A stretch of 64,000 nt of DNA from Geosmithia putterillii (taxonomy: Eukaryota; Ascomycota; Sordariomycetes; Hypocreales; Bionectriaceae): positions 744,001 to 808,000 of the forward strand of contig FYEU01000303.1 of NCBI GenBank assembly GCA_900188575.1, read 5' to 3'. The notes below the pieces were generated by a model. It worked only from the letters and a program-made list of their open reading frames with translations. It did no database searches and had not been told where the DNA came from. Positions 1 through 10,193 of this stretch are shown here, piece after piece. Position 1 is the stretch's first letter. Every line of letters starts with the position of its first letter. The translations under genes and the position numbers were made by a program.

Positions 1-539
1 ATCTGCTCACGCTCAAGTTCCCGGAGTAAAAGAGCTCGTATCTTGCTGGCTTGCGGTGGAAACTCCAAGCCCCCGAGGTCTTCATTCTCTACAGGACACA
101 GAGGGAGCCACTGTCTTGATAGGTCGCAAGACATGGCATTCTGTATCTCGAGTACGTGGTCTCGTAGATTTCCTGCAGAATTCAAGTCCAGCTCTGTTGC
201 CTCTAAGGAAAGCTCAAAGCCCTTGAATCTACTCGATCTTGGGGAGCAGAGTGATACATCATCCAGGGCTTCTTGGTACAAGTAGCGGTATCTCGCAGCA
301 TCGTCGTCCGGTATTTCTCCTCCTCCCGGTGTGTCGGTGTCGATCTGCACAAGTGGTAAGGAAGCGGTCTGGAGCCCATCCTGTGGAACTAGCCCATGTA
401 AATCTCTCTCGGAAGCGTATATGTCGAGAGACGGGACACATTGATCGAGGCCGAAAGGCGTCTTCCAGTCGTCTGCAAGAGGCCCTACCCGGCAGGCATC
501 TCGGTCGGTCGTCTCGTTATTGGAACTTTGGTTCTTCAT
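1..539 (-). CDS. Unrecognised protein, N-terminal part (3' end beyond window)
   Basis: An open frame on the minus strand starts at an ATG at 539 and stays open to the window edge (about 179 codons). An in-frame TAA lies 18 bases upstream of the ATG, which supports this start. The visible protein is polar and acidic, without signal peptide, membrane segment or a motif I recognise; it includes RYRYLYQEALDDVSLCSPRS near residue 85 and ends in a charged helical stretch (LLLRELEREQ). Such a leader would suit the N-terminus of a large nuclear protein, but that is a guess. The gene is partial and I do not assign a function. The overlapping plus-strand frames look like shadows. Confidence 0.6.
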   Translation of the reverse strand, partial: MKNQSSNNETTDRDACRVGPLADDWKTPFGLDQCVPSLDIYASERDLHGLVPQDGLQTASLPLVQIDTDTPGGGEIPDDDAARYRYLYQEALDDVSLCSPRSSRFKGFELSLEATELDLNSAGNLRDHVLEIQNAMSCDLSRQWLPLCPVENEDLGGLEFPPQASKIRALLLRELEREQ

Positions 540-1186
540 GTTGGTGGGCTTGTATTAGGCTTAAATTTCGGTCTGTATTTGGAATATGTGAGGAAATGCT
601 TGATGGATCATCTGGTCTGTGGTTGGAAGTTCGAAGCGCTCACATTTGACAACGGGTGGCTCTTCCACGATCAAAAATAGCTATTCAAATGGAAGGAAGG
701 ATCAGACAACTCAACATAACACCTTCCAATTTGGGCCTTACCAAAACTCTTCTCGCAAACAACCTCAACCTTGGTTTGTTCACTCCAAAGAAGAGGAAGA
801 GTATTGACGCCAGTATCATGTTTTGTGCTGGCCCATCGACAGCAGACTCTTGTCCAAACGGCCCGGAAGGTGTTGGCGGGCAAATGCTGCCGATCAAGCT
901 GCGACCCTCGTCAAGTCCCCCCCTTTGACAGCTTCCAGGAGTACAGGCAAACACCAGTCAATTTTTTTTTTTCCCAAATGGAAATGTTTCCTCGTCGACC
1001 CAGAGTTGGCCATGTATGCTCTTCGAGAAAAGGGTTGATCCCGGAACTCCATCTCGTGTCGTACGGGGTTGCAGAATATATCTAGCAACGCCCAACGGCG
1101 TAGGCATCAATCGTAACACAGAGGCCCCCGTGATCGGCCTCCGACACGCAGGCGAAGCCGGAGCCCAATCGTCTGCGAACCTTTGA

Positions 1187-1266
1187 CCTCGCTTTCAGCC
1201 TGGAGCACAATCACACGCGCCGCCGGCCTCGCTGTCAGCCCGGAGCACAATCACGCGCACCGCCGA
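1187..1266. repeat. 40-bp imperfect tandem duplication
   Basis: Two adjacent 40-bp units (1187-1226 and 1227-1266) both begin CCTCGCT and share the core GGAGCACAATCAC. They differ at only a few positions. A more diverged third copy may lie just upstream (about 1137-1180, core GGAGCCCAATCG). There is no coding potential. Confidence 0.7.
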
Positions 1267-1500
1267 CAACCTGGCCGCCGTCTGGCCGGCCCGGAGGCAC
1301 CGTGAATGCGGCGGTTCTCTTGCTCGCCGTCGAGATATGCATCACCAACGGCGACACCCTCTCGCCCACGAACCCTGCACCATACCTGGCGATTGGGTCA
1401 TGCGCGTCCTTGCGCACCAGTCCTAACCGCCCAGCGATGACGACGATGGCATCACGTTGTGCTGCCCGGTCGCGGCAGCCTAGCTTCCCGTACGACAACC

Positions 1501-1536
1501 CGGGAGGAGGTCGCCTCCCGCGACGGGTATATATAG
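1501..1536 (+). promoter_or_regulatory. Hairpin and TATA-like element
   Basis: A perfect inverted repeat (CGGGAGG, six-base loop, CCTCCCG; 1501-1520) is followed eight bases later by TATATATAG (1528-1536). A CT-rich leader follows. The arrangement is that of a core promoter reading to the right, towards the small ORF at 1802. Function is inferred. Confidence 0.4.
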
Positions 1537-1801
1537 ACTCGTCAAGACACATCTATAATCCTGCTCATCACCAGCAACAGATCCAGCGCATCCCTCCCAA
1601 CATTGTCTTGAACACTTCTTCCGTCTCACATCTGATAAGAGAAACCCTCTTCATTGCTTCGTCGTCGCGTTCCAGGAACGTGCTTCACTCCGTGTTGTAG
1701 GTGCTATCCCCTTATATTGTCATCGATATCACCACCTACTGACTCATGGATACGCAAAACAGAAAGCGCCCTTCTTGTCCACGAAACGCCAGGTCGCAGC
1801 C

Positions 1802-2014
1802 ATGTGCGAAGAGCTTGTTACAGAGCGCTACTTTTCTTGTCGCTGTTACGAGAGCACAAACTACTCGTGGAGCCCAAAGTACTGCCCCCATTTCAACGCG
1901 ACCAATGTCAGGTGCTCCGGCGGGAGGCTGAAGAGGGTATACTTGGCCTCAGTGACATTGAGATTCCAAACTTGCCCTCGGCACGGCGATGAAGGCTATG
2001 GCGGCCATCATTAG
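1802..2014 (+). CDS. Small cysteine- and histidine-containing protein, hypothetical
   Basis: A 70-codon frame beginning MCEELVTERYFSCRCYESTN continues with WSPKYCPHFNATNVRCSGG. The regular spacing of Cys (C-R-C, Y-C-P-H-F, V-R-C-S-G-G) recalls a class of very small fungal proteins of unknown function. That and the TATA/leader upstream are the only support. The last 25 residues are less convincing. An earlier ATG at 1746 opens a different 61-codon frame that looks non-coding. The Cys-rich frame stays open upstream of 1802 without another ATG, so a longer N-terminus through an intron or a frameshift is possible. No signal peptide is visible. It could also be a decayed remnant. Confidence 0.4.
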   Translation: MCEELVTERYFSCRCYESTNYSWSPKYCPHFNATNVRCSGGRLKRVYLASVTLRFQTCPRHGDEGYGGHH

Positions 2015-2564
2015 AGGAGCATCGTTTGCCCCTCAGCTGTTCTCTCACACATCCCTCTGCCATTTGCCTCTCCCCGATCGTTTGCTATTTGACTGAATGT
2101 CCGCTTTCTTTTTCAACTTTGCCTTCAGTTTATACCCTGCCGCTCGCTCCCTTATCGCTTTTACTCCGACCTCTCTTTCTGTCGTTCTCCTGTCGTTCTC
2201 CTGTTATTCCTCTGTTTTTCTTATGTTGCTCTTCTGGATGTTTCTCTTTGACTTGCCTCTCCCGATCCGGTGTTTTCTTCTGCTAGGCAGGAAACAGCAG
2301 CATCCTGGCCGCGTTCCTACCAAGTCTCATCGAGCATGGGGAAATTTGGGGCATGTCTTTAAGAGCAAGATTCTTGTCGTTCGTTATCGATGTTCCCCGC
2401 TATTGAGCAGTATCGTACCATTAGGTGCGCATAACCGTATGCCTTAGTACTGCTAGAAATATACTCAATACTATCCCCGCTATTGTGCCTACCTGTTCCT
2501 CATCTATTGTCCGCATGGGATGAGCCAATGGCTCAGATGTCCGAATTCCATCTTGTCGCCAACT
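2015..2564. other. Convergent intergenic region
   Basis: Pyrimidine-rich sequence (about 2020-2290), then mixed sequence shared by the 3' ends of the small plus-strand ORF and the minus-strand kinase-like gene. I see no gene; frames here are low-complexity Leu/Ser/Phe translations of CT-rich DNA. Confidence 0.5.
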
Positions 2565-3585
2565 TTATGTACTGCTAGTGAGTGCCTCGAGTACTCCCCT
2601 GGAAGTCGTGATGCGGCCACACCAAGAGTCCTGTATGACCTTGCCATACGGCAACGAGCTCGTATCGGGGAATTTCCGCTCCTCGAAAAGTTGTTCAACC
2701 TCATCCTGATCCAAATCCGCGTAGGTCTCGTGGCCAGACAAAATAAAATACAGAACTGATGCTAGGCTGAACACGTCGTCGGCCTTGGTAGGTTTGTACT
2801 TGAATGGCCAGCGGAAACTCTCGTACCGAAATCCAGGGGACCCAGCCAAAGGGGAAGTGTCGCCAACAAAGAAGCTGCCGGCGAAGTCGGCAATGCGCAG
2901 ATCGAGTTGCGCATCCAGGAGAAAGTTCCGGGGGGCCACGTCCGAATGTATCACCCCAATGTCGTGAACAGCTTCCAGGCCCCTTGCAGCCTGTCTGGCC
3001 CATTTTTGGCGTGTCTCGAGGTCGATAACTTGGTGTTCTGCGGTATAACTCTGTAGGTCTCCATTCCACATATACTCGAGGGTCAGACAGCAATCCTCGG
3101 GGTCCCAGTCGAGGAGTTTAGGAATGGGAGCGTCGGGTCTCTTTTCCATTAAAAGTTGGTAGATGGCAGCCTCCTGGGTTATTCCCTTGCGATTTACTGG
3201 TTCTTGGCCTATTGAGTCCATGTTGGGAGGCCGGCGCATAAGTGTCTTAGCAACGGCATCGTTGGAGGGGAGTAGCTCGACAAGGCCCGAAGACCCCAAG
3301 GCAATAAGGTCTCCCTTTGTAATGTAGTAAACAACACCAGGGTGCTCTTTGGTGGTGGGTATTATCTCGAATGCCGAGTCGGGCCAGTGTGGGTAACGTA
3401 CACGAGCCCATTTGCCGGGGACGGGGACGTATTCGATGTGGGGGATGGATGAAAAGTCCTACCACGGCCAGTTTAGCGATCTGTTATTGATTCATTCTAT
3501 GCCGGGGCCAGGGGACTGGGTCGACATTAAAGAGAAAGGCACGAACAGTCATGAATTTATCGTTGTCTTGGTCGGTGCTATGCAT
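2565..3585 (-). CDS. Protein kinase-like protein with altered HRD and DFG motifs
   Basis: Modelled as two exons: 3585-3526 and 3458-2565 (317 aa). The 67-bp intron has a weak donor (GTCGAC) but a good branch site (GCTAAAC) and TAG acceptor, and both joints are phase 0. The second exon has no ATG near its start, so an upstream exon is needed. The C-lobe is clear: VIHSDVAPRNFLL is the catalytic loop, with HSD where kinases have HRD, and LRIADFAGS is the magnesium loop, with DFA for DFG. The sequence around GFRYESFRWPF stands in for the activation segment, and DDVFSLASVLYFILSG is the conserved helix with Asp. The Asp of the catalytic loop and the Asn five residues later are kept, so activity is possible. 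This resembles the poorly characterised kinase-like proteins expanded in filamentous fungi. Substrate is unknown, and the first exon is the uncertain part. Confidence 0.7.
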
Positions 3586-4207
3586 AGTCGTAACCTGAAC
3601 TTCTCAAAAGGAGGGCAATGACGATATCACGAGGGCAGGAAGAGACGGAAGTCAAAAGAGGAAGAATAGAATATATTGAAGATAACGTGTATGGTCTATG
3701 AAACAGGGAGAATTTAGCAAGTACATGCATGTATATATACTCCGTATACCTCTGCGAAACCCCCTGCCTAGACTTGGACTTGTGTTACAACCTGAGCTGA
3801 GGGCGGGGGTATCCTTTGTGTGTACCAACATGTAGGGTAGACCTACGCCGCCAACTCAGTATCACGAGTGCAATTGTCAACATGCTCACAAAAGAAAGAA
3901 AATTAGGATTACTTGGAGGATGGAAATAATACTATCTACTAGTATAGAATATGGTTTGATCTGGAGTAATAACCAGACTGGCACACGTGACTGAAGTTTG
4001 CAATAATAGCATTTCATGTGGAAAGCGTCTATGGCAGCGTCACCCACATTCAATAGCGGACCTTGGACCTTAACTCCAGGGCTGGCGTCACCGGGGTCTG
4101 GAACTCTCGGACAACACTACTAAGGGAGCTCTGAAGGGTTCACCGGAGAACCCATCAACGCAGCTCTTCCACCCGAGTCATCACGTCTACAACCCTCATG
4201 GTCCAGC
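3586..4207. other. Divergent intergenic region upstream of DDB1
   Basis: AT-richer sequence with one copy of the 9-mer TACTCCGTA (3738-3746) within a TATATATAC context. It serves as the promoter region for both the kinase-like gene (left) and DDB1 (right). No gene seen. Confidence 0.5.
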
Positions 4208-7200
4208 ATGGCGTACGTCGCGCCAGTGCACAGGGCTACGAGCGTCCGCCATGCTCTGCGCATGCGCTTCACCTCTCCGGATGAGGACGACCTCGTGGTC
4301 GCGTAAGCCCGCTCCTCCCCTCCCCTCCGGCTCCCCCGCCGTTGCCCCGCGATAGCGCTCGTTGGCTGATTGAATATTCGTCCCCCCCCTTCTGTAGCAA
4401 GTCGAACCGGCTCGAGATCTGGCGTCCCTCGGAGGAGGGTCTGACATGCCTGCACACCCGAATCGTCTATGGCACCATCGCCATGTTGCAGCGCCTGCAG
4501 CCAAAGGACTCCGACACGGAGCTGCTCTTCATCGGCACCGACAGACAGCAGTACTTCACCGTCGCATGGAACCCCGAAAAGAACAAGCTCGAGACGATCA
4601 AGGAGAGCTCCGCGTACGACGAGTCCGAGCCCTACATGCGCCAGTCGCAGAGCCAGAGCAAGTGTCTGGTGGACCCCACGGGCAAGTTCATGGCCATGCA
4701 CCTGTGGGAGGGCGTCCTCAGCGTCTTTCGCCTGCGCACAAAGGGAAGCAACAAGTCGAGGCTCGAGCACCTCGCCCAGGTCCGCCTCAGCGAGCTGTGG
4801 ATGAAGGCCAGCACATTTCTCTACAGCCGTACCGGCCACCCCAAGATCGCTTTCCTCTACAAGACTAGGATCGACCAGGAGGACGCGCGGGTGGCCGTGT
4901 ACCGGCTGACAAAGGACGACCAAGGCGGCGACGTGTCCAAGTTCGACCCCGTCAGAGACAGGGAGCTGGACCAGACGATACCGGACCCCTACGCATCCAT
5001 GCTGATACCCGTTCGCGTGCCGGAGGAGAAGAGGTATCACGTCCGTCACAGCGAGGGGACAAAGGCACACCTCGGTGGCCTCCTCATCGTCGGAGAGACT
5101 CTCCTGACGTACATTGACAGCCTTACCTATTCGACGGTGTCGTCCGGCTTGAAAGAGCCAAAGATCTACGTTAGCTGGGCCGAGTACGATGATACCCGTT
5201 ACATCGTGGCCGATGACTACGGCCGCCTGGATCTCCTGACCATAGAGGTTGAAACCGAGCCCACGGGCATAGTTGTCACGGGGATGAAGGTCGAAACTCT
5301 GGTATTCGAGGATGGCTCTACCATGACGTCCAGGGCGTCACAGCTTGTGTACATGGGAGATGGGATACTCTATCTGGCCTCCCACCACGGCGACTGCCAG
5401 GTCATCCGCATCGACGTGGACTTGAGACGGATGGTGATTCTGAACAGCCAGCAGAACAATGCTCCCATCCTGGACTTTGCCATAATGGACATTGGGAACC
5501 GGGAGGGCGATTACATGGCTGGCAATGCCTTTTCTTCTGGACAGGCCAGGATTGTCGCAGGTTGCGGCGCATACAGGGACGGCTCCCTCCGGAGCATCCG
5601 CAGTGGCGTCGGCCTAGATGACACGGGAATATTGGATGACATCGAGGGCGCCCGCGGTCTCTTTACGCTCAAGTCCTACGGATCAGAACTCGCGGATACG
5701 CTGGTCGTCTCGCTGGTTAATGAAACGCGCGCCTTCAGGTTCGACTCCGCTGGTGGAATCGAAGAGGTCTACGAGCTCGCTGGCATGTCGTTGGATACAG
5801 AGACGCTGCTGGCATCGAGTCTGCCTAACGGGCAACTTCTGCAGGTGACTCCCCAGGCGGTCAAATTGCTCGACTCGGAGAACGGTGTTGCTGTGTCGAC
5901 GTGGGAAGCTCCAGATGGAAAGACCATCACAGCCGCGTCTGCCAACGATACCTGGGCTCTCCTGTCTGTTGACGGAATCACTCTGGTTTCGTTGAACCTG
6001 TCCGACAACCTGGCTGCGCAGACACAGACGACAGACAGTGCCACAGTAGAAGGGATTCCGGACCAGATGTCGTGTTTGCATGTATCTCCTGCTCGCGACC
6101 TGGGAATCATTGGCTGGTGGGCCTCGGGAACGATATCTGTCGTTGATTTGAAGACACTGAACCCGGTTCAGGGCGTCTCTCTTAGGCAGAACGACGACAG
6201 TGCATCCGTCCCGAGAGGCATTGCCCTTGTCCAGCTGCACCCTCCAGAGGATGCTGGTCCGACGCTCCTCATCTCGACAGAAGACGGAAACGTCGTCACG
6301 CACAACGTGTCCAAGGAAGGGTTTACGCTTTCTGGACGCAAGACGGTCACACTCGGAAGCAGCCCAGCACGACTGCATATTCTCCCGCAAAGCGATGGAA
6401 CGAACAACATATTTGCGACGACGGAACACTCGAGTCTAATCTATGGCTTTGAGGGCAGGATCATCTACTCGGCAACGACGGCCGACGACGCAACCTACGT
6501 GGCACCCTTCAACTCTGAAGCATTCCCCGATGCTATCATACTGTCGACTAACAACCACGTGCGGCTCAGCAAGGTCGACAAGGAGCGTCTCACCCACGTC
6601 AAAACACTTCCGGTGGGAGAGACGGTGCGACGAGTAGCCTACTCAGCCCGTCTACGGGCCTTTGGTCTGGGCACGATAAAGAAGGAGCTGGTGAACAATG
6701 AGGAGGTGGTGACCAGCTCGTTCAGGCTCGTCGACGAGATCATATTCAAGGAGCTGGGCAAGCCGTTTGCCCTCGACGCCTCGACTGGCCTGGAGCTCGT
6801 CGAGTGCATTGCCCGTGCAGAGCTTACCGATGCGGGTGGCAACACCGTGGAGCGATTTGTCGTGGGAACCAGCTTCATGCCAGACAGCGAAGCGGCAGCT
6901 GCAGCAGACAAGACGCGCGGCCGTATCATTATCCTCGGTGTAGACGACGACCGCAAACCCTACCTGATTGTCAGCCACAACCTCAAGGGCAACTGCCGAT
7001 GCCTCGCAGTCGTCGACGGCTACATAATTGCAGGACTATCCAAGACGGTCGTCGCCTACCGCTACACCGAGACGACGACGGCCTCGGGCACCCTGGAGAA
7101 GCTGGCGGCCTACAGGCCAGCGTCGATGCCCATCGACATGGACGTGTCGGGCAACGTGATTGGAGTGGCGGATCTTATGCAGTCGCTGACTCTGGTCGAG

Positions 7201-7877
7201 TTCACGGCCCCCAAGGACGGGCAGCCGGCCAAGCTCACCGAGCTGGCGCGGCACTACGAGCCGGCATGGTCTACGTCGGTGTGCCAGCTGGGCGACGACC
7301 GGTGGCTCGAGGCCGACGCGCAGGGCAACCTGGCCGTCATGAGGCGCAACGCCGAGGCGCCGACCGACCAGGACAGGAGGCGCATGGAGGTGATTAGCGA
7401 CATGAACATTGGCGAGCAGATCAACCGCATGAGGCGCCTCTACGTGTCGCCGTCGGAGAATGCCATTGTCGTGCCAAAGGCCTTCTTGGGATCGGTAAGT
7501 TAACTAGTAGTGGGAAAGAAGAGCTCCCATCTGATCATCCGTACATCATTTGCTGACACACGAGTTGTTTCGCCCAGGTCGAGGGCTCTCTGTACCTGTT
7601 TGGCGAGGTCGCGCCCGACTACCAGGACCTTCTGATCAAGTTCCAGGGAAGCCTGGCGCGGTGCATCGAGACGACGGGGGACCTGAGCTTTGACCAGTGG
7701 CGGTCGTTCCGGAACCAGGTGCGCGAGAGCGAGGGTCCGTTCCGGTTCCTCGACGGGGAGATGATTGAGCGGTTCCTGGACCTGACGGAGAGCACGCAGG
7801 AGCTGGTGTGCGAGGGCCTGGGGCCAAGCGTGGAGGAGATGCGCAACATTGTCGAGGAGCTTAGGAGGCTTCACTAG
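4208..7877 (+). CDS. DDB1: DNA damage-binding protein 1 (DDB1), CUL4 ligase adaptor
   Basis: Three exons: 4208-4302, 4398-7494, 7578-7877, giving 1163 aa, close to the roughly 1140 aa of animal and plant DDB1. Both introns have consensus donors (GTAAGC, GTAAGT) and keep frame. The N-terminus reads MAYVAPVHRATSVRHALRMR, followed by KSNRLEIW, the start of the first beta-propeller. The rest is the three-propeller MMS1/CPSF160-like fold, with ALDASTGLELVECIA and the C-terminal helical domain beginning near GSVEGSLYLFGEVAPDYQDL and ending EELRRLH. DDB1 links CUL4 to WD40 substrate receptors in nucleotide-excision repair, replication control and, in fungi such as Neurospora (DIM-8), the complex directing H3K9 methylation. 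The related RSE1 and CPSF160 are longer and differ in the N-terminus. The 3' untranslated region carries two copies of a dispersed GC-rich element. Confidence 0.95.
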
Positions 7878-7884
7878 GCGCTGT

Positions 7885-7917
7885 GGACAGTCCCCGACAG
7901 GGGCGCTGGAGGCACAA
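7885..7917 (-). repeat. Dispersed GC-rich element, diverged partial copy
   Basis: Read on the minus strand it is GTGCCTCCAGCGCCCCTGTC followed by GGGGACTGTCC. It matches the left half of the element at 7950-7993 with a few changes and lacks the CTCGCTNCGCTCGC half. It lies about 70 bp from that copy in the DDB1 3' region. Confidence 0.6.
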
Positions 7918-7949
7918 TGACAACAAAACGAGTGTTGGTTGTTTTGTGG

Positions 7950-7993
7950 GCGAGCGAAGCGAGGACAGCTCCCGACAGGGCCGCCGGAGGCAA
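7950..7993 (-). repeat. Dispersed GC-rich element, copy 1
   Basis: On the minus strand it reads TTGCCTCCGGCGGCCCTGTC, GGGAGCTGTC, then CTCGCTTCGCTCGC. The same blocks recur at 45959, 50301, 52284 and 63208. It sits in the 3' region of DDB1, in the opposite sense to the gene. Confidence 0.75.
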
Positions 7994-8623
7994 TATGTAT
8001 GTCTGTCATGTCACGGCTGTTTCCGGTCTTCGCACACGATGTAGATTTTGAGTATAGGAGTCCATTTCACGCGGCTTTTATGAATTCCAACAAGGATATA
8101 GATGAAGATAAAGATGTAAAGTCGTTCTGCACCCCAGGAAACATTGAGGTGTTTGAGGAGATTGATTGATAAATTGCTTGTTTGTTGATGAAGATGATGA
8201 CCTACTCGTACTAAAAGGGTTTAATTAGGACGAGAGCCTCATTGCGGCTTGGAATTAGCGGGCAGTGATTGGCCGGAAACCCCGTTATTAATTCTCTCCG
8301 TATTAGGGGCAAGGCAAGAAAAGGCAGCGGAACAGATCGGGACCCGCCGCAGGACGAATTAGCCAATGGGGGCCGTCCAATTTGTGCTTGCCACGAAAAC
8401 GTTTCCGCCTGAGGCCACGACTGGGCCAATTGCCAAAACTTTCGGCATCACGGATCGCCTTTTGCCAACCCCAGGAAGAAAAAGACCTCACACCTGAACT
8501 CTCTCCCCCCTTTGGTCCAGCCCACCACCACCAACCCGCCCGTGTCCCACGACAACACACACACACACACAGCCCGGTCGATCCATCTCGCGAACGAGTC
8601 CCACGACGACGAAATCACTCGTC

Positions 8624-9570
8624 ATGGCCTCTCCCCTGACCTCGGCCGCCTCGCGCGCGTGCCTCCGTGCTGCCGCCCGTGGCCCTTCTGCCACCCGCGC
8701 CGCCGCCCTCAGCACCACGGCCTCGGTCCGCTCCGACGCCAGCAGCGCCCCTCCCGCATGGACGTCGTACCACAGCCCCTTCAAGACGGGCAAGACGAGG
8801 GCCAGCGAGGTTCCCGACTTTGGAAAGTACGCGTCCAGCAAGGGCGACTCCAACAGGCTGATCCAGTACTTCATGGTCGGTGGCATGGGTGCCATTACCG
8901 CTGCCGGAGCCAAGAGCACTGTCCAGGGTGAGATCTCATCCTCCTTCTCTGTTACTCCGAATCAATTGCTGCTGCTATTGGTTTTTTCTCTCTTTCTTTT
9001 CTTAGCTTAGCAGCAATGGACCAACGGAGAAATGTGTGTGCTGGAAGTGACGGCAGCTAACCAAGTCTTCTGCGTGTAGAATTCCTCGTCAACATGTCCG
9101 CCTCGGCTGATGTCCTGGCCATGGCCAAGGTCGAGGTCGACCTCAACTCCATCCCCGAGGGCAAGAACGTCATCATCAAGTGGCGTGGAAAGCCCGTCTT
9201 CATCCGCCACCGCACCCAGGACGAGATCGACGAGGCCAACAAGGTCACCATCTCCAGCCTGCGTGACCCCCAGGCCGACGAGGACCGTGCCCAGAAGCCC
9301 GAGTGGCTCATCATGCTGGGTAAGCACCCTTTATCTCCATATCCATGTCCCTCCCCCCTTAGAATCTCTGCTGACCGAGACCATTCAGGTGTCTGCACCC
9401 ACCTGGGTTGTGTCCCCATCGGCGAGGCCGGCGACTTTGGCGGCTGGTTCTGCCCCTGCCACGGTTCCCACTACGACATCTCGGGCCGTATAAGGAAGGG
9501 TCCTGCCCCTCTCAACCTCGAGATTCCCGCCTACGACTTCCCCGAGGACGGCAAGCTCGTCATCGGTTAA
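8624..9570 (+). CDS. RIP1: Rieske iron-sulfur subunit of cytochrome bc1 complex
   Basis: Three exons: 8624-8927, 9080-9319, 9389-9570; 241 aa, within a few residues of fungal homologues (yeast RIP1 215, Neurospora fes-1 231). It transfers electrons from ubiquinol to cytochrome c1 in the inner mitochondrial membrane. The N-terminal ~35 residues (MASPLTSAASRACLRAAARG) are rich in Ala, Arg and Ser and lack acids, as expected of a matrix-targeting presequence. A single membrane helix follows (IQYFMVGGMGAITAAGAKST). The 2Fe-2S ligands are all present: Cys184 and His186 in CTHLGC, Cys203 and His206 in CPCHGSH; the two other Cys of these motifs form the stabilising disulfide. The C-terminus PEDGKLVIG is typical. 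A CA-rich 5' leader precedes the ATG. Confidence 0.97.
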
Positions 9571-10193
9571 GAAACGCCGCGCGCGCATAGAGCATCGTGT
9601 GAAGGAGGGACGGATAATAATGGGGGACGAGAAATAAGAACGCAAGTTGGTTGGCTGTACTACTATATTCTTGGGGGAAGCAACAAGAGGAGATAGAGAG
9701 AGTGTGTGGGAGAGAGGAAGAGCGCTGTTTTTCCAATAGTCTCGATTGTGTGTCTTGGTGGTTGGGCGCGTGGCTGGCTCCTTGATTCTTCTTTAGACTT
9801 TGGGCCTCTTGGGTCTGTTTTGTTGTATAAACATACAAAAAACGAAAAAATACAGAATCCTAAAACATCCTTTCCTTTGTTGTTAGATCTTCTTTTTTTT
9901 TTGGAATTCAATATCCCGTCGACTATTCTTCCCTTGGGCGTATCATGCGGTGTGTGGTGAGTGGTGAGTGGTGATGCGTCGGTTAGTCTTACCCCGTAGC
10001 ACTAGGAGAGTCCCGGTGGTCCGGCGACGAATCAATCAATGAACAAGGACACTTTATATTCATCCACTACACAACGCCCAACATAGCAGGTATTTTGCCT
10101 CATCCACCCATAGCCTAGCTGGCATGACTATTAACATGTGTCCCCCTTTTCCCTTCTTTCCTTGCCATCTTTTTTTTTATGCTTGCTTGCTTT
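9571..10193. other. Convergent intergenic region (Rieske / CCT1 3' ends)
   Basis: AT-rich 3' untranslated sequence from both sides, with poly-T/A tracts near 9895 and 10170 and a GTGAGTGGTGAGTGGTGA microrepeat near 9958-9973. No gene seen. Confidence 0.55.

Larger units (their letters stand above)
540..1745. other. Intergenic region between two divergent genes
   Basis: No convincing gene. The first part is the presumed promoter of the minus-strand gene ending at position 1. It contains a 40-bp tandem duplication (1187-1266) and, near 1500-1535, a hairpin and TATA-like sequence that probably belong to the small downstream ORF. The CT-rich stretch from about 1550 to 1745 looks like a fungal 5' leader. 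Confidence 0.5.
7878..8623. other. DDB1 3' region and Rieske promoter
   Basis: Holds two related copies of the dispersed GC-rich element (7885-7917 and 7950-7993) directly after the DDB1 stop, then AT-rich sequence to about 8300 and a CA microsatellite (about 8551-8572) within the presumed 5' leader of the Rieske gene. No gene seen. Confidence 0.6.
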
